This document shows, piece after piece, positions 17,532 to 26,113 of a stretch of DNA of 64,000 nt (within the stretch, counting starts at the first letter, position 1; each line of letters starts with the position of its first letter). The notes under the pieces were generated by a model. The model saw nothing but the letters and a program-made list of their open reading frames with translations. It searched no databases and was not told the DNA's origin. The DNA lies in assembly GCF_019693445.1 (NCBI RefSeq), contig NZ_JAHRBL010000008.1, forward strand, positions 62,001-126,000, read 5' to 3'. The position numbers were made by a program, and so were the translations under genes. The stretch is from Deinococcus aquaedulcis (GTDB lineage: Bacteria; Deinococcota; Deinococci; Deinococcales; Deinococcaceae).

Positions 17532-20471
17532 ATGGACACCACCGAGAAAGCCTTTGAAACGCTGATCGAAGAGCAGCTGCTCGCCAGCGGGTACGCCAAG
17601 AGGCTCCCGAAGGACTTCGTGCAGCCTCTGCAGCTTGACCTCGAGCTGCTGGTCACGTTCATCAAGGAAACGCAGCCTCAGGAATGGCAGAAGCTGGATA
17701 CACAGTACGCCCCGGACACCATGCAGAAAGTCGGGGAGCGCGTGCACGCCGCGATCACCAAGTCCGGCCTGCTGTCCGTGCTCCGCAAGGGCGTCAAAGA
17801 CCGCGGCGTGACGCTGCGCCTGGCGTTCTTCAAACCGGCCAACAGCAAGAACCCGCACCACCAGCAGCTGTACCAGCGCAACCGGTTCAGTGTGGTGCGC
17901 CAGCTGCGGTATAGCGCCACGAGCGGGGACGCGCTTGACCTGACCCTCTTCCTGAACGGCCTTCCGCTCGCCACGGCCGAATTGAAGAATCCCCACACAG
18001 GGCAGACGGTCGAGCACGCCATGCTGCAGTACCGCACGGACCGCAGTCCAAAAGAGGATCTGTTCCGGCGCACGCTGGTTCACTTCGCGGTTGACCCGGA
18101 TCTGGTCTACATGACCACCCACCTGGCGGGGGAAGCCACGTTCTTCCTCCCATTCAACCGGGGTGTGAACTACGGTGCAGGCAACCCCGTCAACCCGCAC
18201 GGTCCAAAAACAGCGTACCTGTGGGAGCAGATCTGGCAGCCGGACTCCTGGCTGGACCTGCTGCAGAACTTCCTGTACGTCGACGGGGAGAGCCAGAAGG
18301 TGCTGTTCCCCCGGTACCACCAGCTCACGGTCGTGCGTGAGCTGCTCGACGACGCGCAGGCGCGCGGGGCCGGATACTCGTACCTGATCGAACACTCTGC
18401 CGGGTCAGGGAAGAGCAACTCGATTGCCTGGCTGGCACACGGCCTGAGCAGCCTGCACAACGCCGAAGACGAGAAGGTCTTCGATTCGGTGCTGGTGATC
18501 ACGGACCGCCGCATCCTGGACCGGCAGCTGCGGGAAACCGTTCAGCAGTTCCAGCAGGTGCGTGGAGTGGTCGAGGCCATCGATCAGAACGCGGCGCAAC
18601 TCGCCGCCGCCCTGAACGAGGGCCGGCCCATCATCGTCACCACCCTGCAAAAGTTCCCATACGCCCTGGAAAAACTCCGGGAGCTGGGCCTGGCCGGGAA
18701 GCGCTTCGCGGTGATCGTGGATGAGGCGCACTCGTCACAGACCGGGGAGAGCACCAAGGCCCTCAAGAGCGCGCTCGGCAGCGGCGCGGGGCCAGACATG
18801 GCGGACACCGAGGACGAGGCGGAGCAGCCGGACGTGGCGGAGCGCATCCAGCAGGACATCGAGGCGCGGGGGCGTCAGGCGAACCTGAGTTACTTCGCCT
18901 TCACCGCTACCCCTAAACCCAAGACGCTGCGGCTGTTCGGCCGCCAGAGGAGCGACGGGGGCTTCGAAGCGCACAGCCTCTACCCCATGCGGCAGGCCAT
19001 CGAGGAGAAGTTCATCATGGATGTCCTGGCGAACTACACCACCTACAAGGTGTACTTCGCCCTTCACAAGCGCCTGGAAGACGACCCGGAATACAACACC
19101 CGCGCCGCGGTACGTGCGCTCACGGCTTACGCGGATCTACACGAGCATGCCTTCAAGAAGAAGACGGAGATCATGCTGGATCACTTCCAGCACCACACCC
19201 AGGCGAAGATCGGCGGGAAGGCCAAGGCCATGCTGGTCACGAGTTCGCGCCTGCACGCCGTGCGGTACAAGAAGATGTTCGACCAGCTGATCCAGGACCG
19301 CGAGCTGCCCTTCAAGGTGCTTGTGGCGTTCTCCGGGACTGTTACGGACGGCGGCATCGACCACACCGAGTTCAGTATGAACGGCGATCTTCCCGAAACC
19401 CGCACAGCCGAGGAGTTCAAGAAGCCTGAGTACCGCATCCTGATCGCCGCGAACAAGTTCCAAACGGGCTTCAGCCAGTCGCTGCTGCACACGATGTACG
19501 TGGACAAGCTGCTCTCCAGCGTCGCTGCTGTGCAGACCCTGTCCCGGCTGAACCGCATCCACCCAGGCAAGGACGACACGATGGTGCTCGACTTCGCTAA
19601 CCAAGCAGAGGACATCAAGAAGGCGTTCACGCCGTACTACGAAACCACGATCCTGAGTGGTGACACGGACCCCAACCTCCTGTACGACCTGCTCAGCCAC
19701 CTACAGGACGCGGGCATCTACGATACCGACACGCTGGAAGCCTTCAAGACCGTGTTCTACTCCGACGCCAGCGTCGCCAAGCTGCATCCCGTGCTCGATC
19801 AGGTCACGCAGGAGTTCCGTCTCTTGCCGCTAGAAGAGCAGGTGAACTTCAAGGCCCGCACGCGGGACTACCTGCGGCTCTACGCCTTCCTCTCCCAGGT
19901 AATCACCTTCAAGGACGAGGACCTGGAAGTCAGCTACAGCTTCCTGAGGCTTCTCCTGCCCAAGCTCCCGAAACTCAAGGACGACACGCTCCCGCACGAT
20001 CTGCTGGAACGCGTAGACATGGAGTCCTACCGCGTGCAGCGCAAGAACGAGGAGGCCATCAAGCTTCAGGGGGGTGAGCCGTTCAAGCCCATCGCGCCAG
20101 GGGACGGTCAGGGGCTCACAGAGGACGAGAAGGAGCAGCTCTCCAAGATCATTCACAGCCTCAACGACCGGTTCGGGACGGACTTCACGCCGGAGGACCG
20201 GGTCACCATTCAGCAGGTCATGGACTCCCTGATCGCCGACCCGGAGCTGGTGGAATCCGTGCGGGTGAACTCCGAGGACAATGCCCGACTGGTGCATGAC
20301 GAGCTTCTGGAGGAGAAGTTCCAGGACGTGATTACCCGCAGTTTCGACCTGTACAAGCGGTTCGTCGATGACGAGAAGTTCAACCGTCATGTGAAGGAAG
20401 CCGTGTTCGGCTTGGTGTACGCGCAGATCCTGAAAGGAGAGCCGAGCCCGGCGGGTCCTGAGCCGAGGTAA
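17532..20471 (+). CDS. hsdR: Type I restriction endonuclease subunit HsdR
   Basis: HsdR is the ATP-driven translocase and nuclease of the type I complex. The 979-residue protein has the PD-(D/E)XK nuclease site LATAELKNP near residue 150, Walker A SAGSGKSNS near 290 and the DEAH box VIVDEAHSSQTGES near 396. The later motor motifs TSSRLHAVRY and LSRLNRIHPGK are also present. The start follows AGGAG (17523-17527). It lies 2.6 kb from hsdS rather than next to it, so the full restriction complex depends on two transcription blocks. Confidence 0.95.
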   Translation: MDTTEKAFETLIEEQLLASGYAKRLPKDFVQPLQLDLELLVTFIKETQPQEWQKLDTQYAPDTMQKVGERVHAAITKSGLLSVLRKGVKDRGVTLRLAFFKPANSKNPHHQQLYQRNRFSVVRQLRYSATSGDALDLTLFLNGLPLATAELKNPHTGQTVEHAMLQYRTDRSPKEDLFRRTLVHFAVDPDLVYMTTHLAGEATFFLPFNRGVNYGAGNPVNPHGPKTAYLWEQIWQPDSWLDLLQNFLYVDGESQKVLFPRYHQLTVVRELLDDAQARGAGYSYLIEHSAGSGKSNSIAWLAHGLSSLHNAEDEKVFDSVLVITDRRILDRQLRETVQQFQQVRGVVEAIDQNAAQLAAALNEGRPIIVTTLQKFPYALEKLRELGLAGKRFAVIVDEAHSSQTGESTKALKSALGSGAGPDMADTEDEAEQPDVAERIQQDIEARGRQANLSYFAFTATPKPKTLRLFGRQRSDGGFEAHSLYPMRQAIEEKFIMDVLANYTTYKVYFALHKRLEDDPEYNTRAAVRALTAYADLHEHAFKKKTEIMLDHFQHHTQAKIGGKAKAMLVTSSRLHAVRYKKMFDQLIQDRELPFKVLVAFSGTVTDGGIDHTEFSMNGDLPETRTAEEFKKPEYRILIAANKFQTGFSQSLLHTMYVDKLLSSVAAVQTLSRLNRIHPGKDDTMVLDFANQAEDIKKAFTPYYETTILSGDTDPNLLYDLLSHLQDAGIYDTDTLEAFKTVFYSDASVAKLHPVLDQVTQEFRLLPLEEQVNFKARTRDYLRLYAFLSQVITFKDEDLEVSYSFLRLLLPKLPKLKDDTLPHDLLERVDMESYRVQRKNEEAIKLQGGEPFKPIAPGDGQGLTEDEKEQLSKIIHSLNDRFGTDFTPEDRVTIQQVMDSLIADPELVESVRVNSEDNARLVHDELLEEKFQDVITRSFDLYKRFVDDEKFNRHVKEAVFGLVYAQILKGEPSPAGPEPR

Positions 20472-20548
20472 GCCGATACGGCCCAGCGCCCCAGGTGATG
20501 TGCGTTTACAGACGCCGCCTCACGAAGTTGGAGCTAACAGCATCCTCA

Positions 20549-20580
20549 GCAGCACACGACGAAAGTCGTGTGCTGCATTT
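20549..20580 (+). terminator. Terminator-like hairpin after hsdR
   Basis: A 12-bp perfect stem (core AGCACACGAC / GTCGTGTGCT) with a GAAA tetraloop is followed by ATTTGTTGG. It would end the hsdR transcript. The weak T-tract makes efficiency uncertain. Confidence 0.65.
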
Positions 20581-20616
20581 GTTGGTTGAGGGCTGAAATG
20601 CCGTACAACCGACCCC

Positions 20617-21048
20617 ATGTACATGCGTGATCGCCTGCACGCCTGGAGCGCCCTGGAAGCGACCGTCACCTGCCAGCCATCAAAGTATGTCAACAGCCAG
20701 CGCAGCATCCTGCCCGTCACCATCACCTTCTCCACCGGAGAGGAAGCCGACGGGTTGTATGGCAGCCAGTGGCAGCCCCTGACCTTCAGGTTCGAACTTG
20801 ATCCTCAGGGACGCTGGTGCACACCGGACGACGGCATCCTGCTCCTCCTCCAGGGCAAACTGCAGTGGTGTTGTCAGGAACTCGGCCTGACCTGGTCTGT
20901 CCGGCGAGACGACCTGGGAAACTTCCACGCCTGCATTGACGACGTCACCGCAGAAGCCCGCACCAGCGCCTTTCAGGCCATGTTCGACGCCTACCAGCAA
21001 CGCCTGGAACGGCTGAAACCTCAGCCCGCCACACCGGAACCCAGCTGA
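20617..21048 (+). CDS. Island hypothetical protein, 143 aa
   Basis: The protein starts MYMRDRLHAWSALEATVTCQ (an ATG at 20623 is also possible) and shows strand-rich sequence such as ILPVTITFSTGEEADGLYG, with WCCQELGLTWSV in the middle. It has no known motif, signal or membrane segment. A longer minus-strand frame (20680-21228) overlaps it; the plus frame is preferred because its composition is more protein-like and it follows the local direction of transcription. It is not recognised. Confidence 0.5.
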   Translation: MYMRDRLHAWSALEATVTCQPSKYVNSQRSILPVTITFSTGEEADGLYGSQWQPLTFRFELDPQGRWCTPDDGILLLLQGKLQWCCQELGLTWSVRRDDLGNFHACIDDVTAEARTSAFQAMFDAYQQRLERLKPQPATPEPS

Positions 21049-22049
21049 AGCAAGGCAGGACTCCTTTCCTGTAGGAAAACCGCCTTTGCCCGCCTTTTCC
21101 AGCCTTGACGGCTGGAAGGTGTGGCTCCGCCACGAAGAAGGCAAAACAGGGGCGTGGAGCAGCCTGCCTGGGGCAGCAGGAGAGAGGCAGCGCATGACCT
21201 CTGCCTGGATGCTCCGCAGGCGCTTCACGGGTTGTCCTCGCGCATTTCAGTCTCCAGCAGCTGAGCTGAAGTGACCGGCTTACCACTCCCGTAGGGCAAG
21301 GGCAGGAGACGTACGCATTGCAGGAGACAGCGCCGTGCGCTGTACATCGCGTCTGGCCTCTCAGGAGCAGGGGGCGCTGGCAATGCCAGGCCGTGTATGG
21401 CCTCAAGCAAGGTGAATAAGGCCGAAGGCCTTGATTGGGAGCCAGCCAGTGCTGCCGCACATGCTGTGAGAAAGGCTCTCCAAGTCAGGCAGTGTGCTTC
21501 GTTGGTGACCCCCCTGGGTAGGGGGGCATCCCTACAACCCTGTCCCGCGAGGGTTGCGAGGCAACGTCCCCACAACGTGGCGGAGGGTAGGGGGGCCTCA
21601 ACGGTCAGCCACTTCAGAATTCAACCAAGCAGATCTGGAAAAAATTCCACCAGCACGTGATTTTTATAGATCTTCCCTGCGTTTCATGCCCTCTTATTCT
21701 CTGATTACCAATCTCCGGTTCTTAGTCTGCCCGCCAGAGAAGAACAAGCGTGAAGGCGGCCGTCCCGCTCCTTCTTTCCCCTGCCGGTGTCTGGCGGACG
21801 TTCCGCCACCGGCAATCTTTTCCTGTACGCAGCCGCTTTTGTGCCTGACCCAAAAAGATCGCGTCGACGGCAAAGCCGCCGCCGCGGGTTTTTCTCCCGC
21901 GCTTCCCCAGCCCTCCGGCGACTCTACCGGCCAGTGCTCCGGGAGTGCGGGTCAGACACGTCAGCCACAGACGCTCTCTCACCGGTCCGCCCTCCACGAA
22001 CACGGCGGCGCCGCACACCCCGGAGGTGGTATCCCTGAAATCCGAACTC
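21049..22049. other. About 1 kb mostly non-coding region of the island
   Basis: No frame here looks like a real protein. The stretch holds several hairpins: TTCCAGCC/GGCTGGAA (21097-21117), AAGGCC-GAA-GGCCTT (21419-21433) and a CCCCC/GGGGG stem near 21510-21525. A short AT-rich segment (about 21625-21720) includes GGAAAAAATTCC (21637-21648) and a TTTTTATAGATC run. It could carry a promoter for the gene at 22050, a replication or transfer origin, or structured RNA. None can be proven by eye. Confidence 0.45.
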
Positions 22050-24047
22050 ATGCACGAACGCCAGACCCTCAATGCTTGCCTCTCAAGCCTGCTTGGCGCC
22101 CCCTTGCAAGGCATGCACGTCATCCAGGCGCCTCCCGGCCTCGGAAAATCTAAGGCCGCCATGCTCGCCCTCGCGCAGGCGCTGCGAGAAGGCCGGTACA
22201 CCCGCGTCCTGTGGGCCGTGAAGGACCTCGCGCAGGACTGCTCTCTCGGGCAGGAAGCGCTCCGCAAGCTTCAGGAGACCTTGCAGGACCAGGGGGCAAG
22301 TGCAGAGGTCACCCTGGTTGTCGGCCAGCACATCGCCCGAAAACAGAAACTGAAGCCTGTGGAGCGCGCAGCACGCTTCGCCTGGCCTGCAGGAACCCCG
22401 GCCATCAAGGTCATCAGCCACGCCCGCCTGAGCCGAGTGTTCGGACCACCTTCCAGCGAGGAAGACCTTCTTCTGCGTACGGTGGACCTGATCGTCATCG
22501 ACGAGGATCCGCGCACTTCGCTGCTGCGCAGCTCACCCGTCAACGACGCCGGTACTGAGCGGCAGTACCAGCCTGTGCGGGTGACCCGTCAGGCGCTGCG
22601 AGACCTCGATGCTCTAGGCTCCATCAGCAGCCGACTACTGGCCCTGATGGAGCAGGTCGAGCAAGGCGCCGCGCTTCCCGGCGTGAGGACCTACGCCGCG
22701 CTCCCAGGACGCACGCGGGAACGCTACAGCCTCTGCGGGGAAGCGTTTTTCCGCGCCGTCCTGGAAGGAGCGGATGACAGCGACTGGAATCTCTTCATCC
22801 AGACGCTGGAAGAGCTCGCCCAAAAGCAGAAACGGCAGGCACCCCTCCCGTGGGTCACGGCCCTACTAAGGCAGCAGTCACCCGACAGCCACGCCCTCGG
22901 CATCGAGTGGACGCAGGGGCAGGAGGACGAGTGCAGCCTCCGGTACGATGTCAAACCGGACGTGTCCTTTCCGTCGCCGGTCATTGTGCTTGATGCGTAC
23001 GCCAACCGGGAAGCGTACGCACTGACATTCCCCAACGCCGACCTGACCTGGCACGGATTCCAGCCCCCAACCCCCCTCAAGGTCAGGGTCAGTTCGGCCT
23101 TGAGAATGGATGCCCGCGACGAGGGCAGCTCCGGGCGGCAACCCCGCCGTCAGGCGCACCGGCAGCGCATCGTGAGGGAGGCGATCCGGGTCATTCAGCA
23201 GGACCCCCAGCGCCGCCCGGTTCTGCTGCTGGCCAGCAAGGCCGTCGCTTCCGGTCACCTGCGCGCCCTCGCGAGAAAGGAACTGACGGCCGCCGACCTG
23301 GCCGAAGACCGGATCGCTTTCGCGCACTGGCATGCCGGTCGCGGCGTGAACGCCTACGAGGGCTACCACCTGTTCGCCCTGGAGCAGCCGCACCTGCCGC
23401 GCCGACACGAGGACCACACCCTCGCTGCGCTGGCGCCCACGGATGCGGACGCGCGGGCCAGGCTCTACGCCCATGACCTGCGCAGCGAGTGCCTGCAGAT
23501 GCTGCACCGCACCCGCCAGCCCTTCGCAGAGCACGCTCCGCTGATCGTGGCTGGGTTCGATGTTCAGGCTGTGCTCGGCGCAGACCACGTGAAGGACGTG
23601 CAAGTCGAGGCGTTCACCCCTCAGATCGAGTACACGCGCAACAGCAAGAATCCCTCAGCACGCCAGGCCCTCCAAGAGATCCTGCCGGAACTCCTGAACC
23701 GGCTTGATGGCGTCCCGCTGGCCAGCCTGCAGGCCCTCGGCCTGGTCAAGGCCACCTCTCCGGACCTGACGCGGCGGGCGGCCAGCCAGCTCAAGCGCCT
23801 GGCCCGGAGCTCCACGCCACTCCTCCATGACTGGAAGCTGCGAGGCAGCCTCAGCCGGCACGAGCTGGTTCACCCGCTCGCGCGGATACCAGACGACTAC
23901 CTGAAACGACTCGAGCAGGAGCGCGGGCTGCGCCGGTTTCACGTCACGCTCCCGCACGCCCGGTACCCCCTGCGCCACCACCCGGTCCTCGCGGTCTCCC
24001 AACAGGCGGCGGAAGCCGCCTGCAAGAAGCTGCTGCACCGGAGCTAG
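22050..24047 (+). CDS. P-loop, helicase-like ATPase (SF2-like), island gene
   Basis: With ATG 22050 the protein has 665 residues. Walker A is APPGLGKSK (about residues 27-35) and Walker B is LIVIDEDP, a DEDP variant of the DExx box. Later RPVLLLASKAVASGHL resembles helicase motif IV, and LQMLHRTRQPF resembles the arginine-finger motif VI. No nuclease or primase domain was recognised. The open frame extends to 21945, but residues before MHERQTLN are low-complexity; GGAGG at 22022-22026 leaves upstream non-ATG starts possible. It ends base-to-base against the convergent PD-(D/E)XK gene. It could be a replication helicase of the element or a defence motor. Confidence 0.75.
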   Translation: MHERQTLNACLSSLLGAPLQGMHVIQAPPGLGKSKAAMLALAQALREGRYTRVLWAVKDLAQDCSLGQEALRKLQETLQDQGASAEVTLVVGQHIARKQKLKPVERAARFAWPAGTPAIKVISHARLSRVFGPPSSEEDLLLRTVDLIVIDEDPRTSLLRSSPVNDAGTERQYQPVRVTRQALRDLDALGSISSRLLALMEQVEQGAALPGVRTYAALPGRTRERYSLCGEAFFRAVLEGADDSDWNLFIQTLEELAQKQKRQAPLPWVTALLRQQSPDSHALGIEWTQGQEDECSLRYDVKPDVSFPSPVIVLDAYANREAYALTFPNADLTWHGFQPPTPLKVRVSSALRMDARDEGSSGRQPRRQAHRQRIVREAIRVIQQDPQRRPVLLLASKAVASGHLRALARKELTAADLAEDRIAFAHWHAGRGVNAYEGYHLFALEQPHLPRRHEDHTLAALAPTDADARARLYAHDLRSECLQMLHRTRQPFAEHAPLIVAGFDVQAVLGADHVKDVQVEAFTPQIEYTRNSKNPSARQALQEILPELLNRLDGVPLASLQALGLVKATSPDLTRRAASQLKRLARSSTPLLHDWKLRGSLSRHELVHPLARIPDDYLKRLEQERGLRRFHVTLPHARYPLRHHPVLAVSQQAAEAACKKLLHRS

Positions 24048-24602
24048 TCACGCGGCCTGAGGGAGCCTCGGGCGGAACAATTCCCAAGCTTCCCGGTACG
24101 CCTCCCAGCGTCCCCCTGGTTTGATGCGGACGTCGGTGGGAAGCTGCCCGCTTGCCAGGAAATAGACCTCCGGCGCCTCACCGGAAGGTTGGAGGCACAC
24201 CAGCGCCACCACGTCGCAGTCAACGGCGTAATTCTTCCGGTATCGGTAGCGGTTATGGAAACTGCTGCGCTCCCGATTGAGGCGGAACCGCCACTTTCCG
24301 TCCTTTCCAACTGCCGCGGTTTTCACGTCGATTCGCAGACCTTCAACCCTGAGGTCAAAGGGACCATTCTCCTCTTCCCGCCAGCTCACATGTAAGCCGA
24401 GGCGACACGCCTGCGTAGCCACAAACTGCTCGCCGAACCTGGCGCGGCGGGCCTTGAGATTGCGGGTCGTCAGGCCGAGCTTCGACCGGTACCGCTTGAC
24501 CGTCGAGAGGCTGATCCCGGCCAGAGCAGCCACACGTGCGTCCGGGTGGCCGAGGGTGTAGGCGTCGATGAGGGCCTGCTGTTGAACTTGAGTAATGGCC
24601 AT
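24048..24602 (-). CDS. Helix-turn-helix PD-(D/E)XK nuclease-like protein
   Basis: The 184-residue protein starts MAITQVQQQ after a strong AAAGGAGG site. Residues 10-42 form a resolvase-type helix-turn-helix (VAALAGISLSTVKRYRSKLG). The rest carries a PD-(D/E)XK core with E58 (GEQFV), D83 (PFDLRV) and D92-V-K94 (RIDVKTA), the spacing seen in intron-associated and Holliday-junction-type nucleases. It is convergent with the helicase-like gene, with no intergenic base. A role in element mobility, DNA processing or defence is equally possible. Confidence 0.72.
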   Translation of the reverse strand: MAITQVQQQALIDAYTLGHPDARVAALAGISLSTVKRYRSKLGLTTRNLKARRARFGEQFVATQACRLGLHVSWREEENGPFDLRVEGLRIDVKTAAVGKDGKWRFRLNRERSSFHNRYRYRKNYAVDCDVVALVCLQPSGEAPEVYFLASGQLPTDVRIKPGGRWEAYREAWELFRPRLPQAA

Positions 24603-24703
24603 GGGGCCTCCTTTCCGCGCTGACGTGACCGCCAGAGCAGAAGGGGGAAACCAAAACGGCTTCCCCCTCAGTGATGGGATGGCGTGGCGCGAGGCCACCA
24701 ATG

Positions 24704-24819
24704 TTGTTCTTGAGCTGACCGGTCCGACCTGCAATCAGCAGGACGCGGGGACATGCCTCACGGTTGTTCTTTCAACAGTACTGGCGACCAGGTCCGCACA
24801 GGGACTCACGATTGTTCTT
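24704..24819. repeat. Three TTGTTCTT direct repeats (candidate arm-type or regulator sites)
   Basis: TTGTTCTT occurs at 24704-24711, 24764-24771 and 24812-24819; the last two are preceded by CACGG or CACGA. They lie in the 243-bp gap between the nuclease gene start and the integrase stop. Tyrosine integrases and their excisionases bind repeated arm sites, but regulator binding to the nuclease promoter is also possible. Confidence 0.45.
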
Positions 24820-24845
24820 GCGCCCGCAGGGCGCCTTCCTTCCGA

Positions 24846-25742
24846 TCAGAGCCGGTCCCCCGGCGAGAACCGCAGGTGCGCGGCCTTCAAGTCCTCGTCG
24901 AGGAAGTTCACGTACTTCCGTGTCATCTCCAGGCTGGTGTGCCCCAAGATCTGCTGCAGCGTGAACACGTCCCCGCCATTGCGGAGGAACTCCACTGCGA
25001 AACCGCGCCGGAACGTGTGGGGCGAGGTCTCCTCCCGGGCGAAGCCCCCCGCCTCTGCGAGGCGGGACAGACGGATGGAGATGCCGCTCCGGGTCAGCGG
25101 CTGACCGTGCCGGCTCAGGAAGAGGTGTTTCACGCCCGCATGGCGCGCCCGCCGCTCCCGGCGGATGTATGCCGTGACGGCACTCAGCGCACGGGTGCCG
25201 ATCGGCACAGACCTTTCCCGGTCGCCCTTGCCGATCACGCGCAGCACGCCCCGGTCCGGTTGCAGGTCCTCCAAGGTGAGGCCGATCAGTTCCGCGAGGC
25301 GGATGCCGGTGTCGAACAGGGTCATCACGATCGCCGTGTCACGAAGCGGCTGGTCGGTGTCCCTGGCGGCTGTCAGCAGGCGACTCACAGCCTGCGGGGT
25401 CATTGTCGGCAGGCGACGGCGCGGCAGGGTCGGGCGTTCCAGCCGCGCCGCTGGGTTGCGTGACAGGAATTCCTCCTGGTGCGCCCACCCGCACAGCGCT
25501 TTAAGTCCCCGTACATAGGCGTGAATGCCGCCTGGAGCCAATCCCTGCCCTTCCAGCCAGATCAGGAAGGCCCGCAGGTGGGCGACCGTCAGCGCCTCCG
25601 GGGAGGCCGGCAGCGCGCCTGTGGCCTTGGCGTAGCGCGCCAGGGAGCGTTGGGTGGTCTTGTAGAAGTGCAGCGTCGTCTTGGCGCGGCGTTTGATCCG
25701 CAGGTGGTAGTAGAAGTGCTCCCAGAGTTCATCCCAGGTCAT
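24846..25742 (-). CDS. Tyrosine recombinase / integrase of the island
   Basis: This enzyme should catalyse insertion and excision at tRNA-Phe. The 298-residue protein has an N-terminal SAM-like core-binding domain (HLRAFLIWLEGQ). The catalytic set is complete: R148 (TGIRLAEL), K172 (GKGDRER), H242 and R245 (PHTFRRG), H268 (LGHTS) and Y277 (TRKYVNFL). ATG 25740-25742 follows AGAGGAGGG; a longer frame to 25829 is not needed. Its 5' end faces the right attachment site, 125 bp away. Length is that of XerC/D-like integrases. Confidence 0.93.
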   Translation of the reverse strand: MTWDELWEHFYYHLRIKRRAKTTLHFYKTTQRSLARYAKATGALPASPEALTVAHLRAFLIWLEGQGLAPGGIHAYVRGLKALCGWAHQEEFLSRNPAARLERPTLPRRRLPTMTPQAVSRLLTAARDTDQPLRDTAIVMTLFDTGIRLAELIGLTLEDLQPDRGVLRVIGKGDRERSVPIGTRALSAVTAYIRRERRARHAGVKHLFLSRHGQPLTRSGISIRLSRLAEAGGFAREETSPHTFRRGFAVEFLRNGGDVFTLQQILGHTSLEMTRKYVNFLDEDLKAAHLRFSPGDRL

Positions 25743-25805
25743 GGCGACCCTCCTCTGACGAGCCTGAGCTGGCAGGTTCTGGAGCAAACGATCACTGCTC
25801 GTTGG

Positions 25806-25825
25806 ACCAAGTTCATGAACTTGGT
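25806..25825. promoter_or_regulatory. Perfect 20-bp palindrome between integrase and attR
   Basis: ACCAAGTTCATGAACTTGGT is its own reverse complement. It sits 63 bp upstream of the integrase start and 43 bp from the right attachment site, a position suited to an operator of the integrase promoter or an excisionase site. Confidence 0.6.
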
Positions 25826-25837
25826 TCAAAACGAAAA

Positions 25838-25861
25838 ATCCTCGTCTTAGACGAGGATTCT
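25838..25861 (-). terminator. Island-borne terminator for tRNA-Phe
   Basis: On the minus strand ATCCTCGTC-TAA-GACGAGGAT forms a perfect 9-bp stem followed by TTTTCG. It lies just 3' of the intact tRNA-Phe gene and so replaces the chromosomal terminator displaced to 7126-7152. Confidence 0.8.
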
Positions 25862-25867
25862 TTCGCT

Positions 25868-25943
<76 letters not shown>

Positions 25944-25946
25944 TTC

Positions 25947-26024
<78 letters not shown>

Positions 26025-26113
26025 AGTCGCCTTGAAAGGAGCTGCAAAAGCAGCGGGGTTAAGGATACTGGGGGGGGCGGCCCTTGTCAACGCGCCCCCG
26101 CCCAGGCCCCGCT

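Noticed and set aside
20680..21228. Minus-strand 182-codon gene opposite 20617-21048
   Set aside because: Both frames are open; the plus frame has better composition and fits the local direction, so the minus frame was left out.
21554..22153. 199-codon plus frame upstream of the helicase-like gene
   Set aside because: Pro/Arg/Ser-rich with no domain and overlapping the start of the real gene in another frame.
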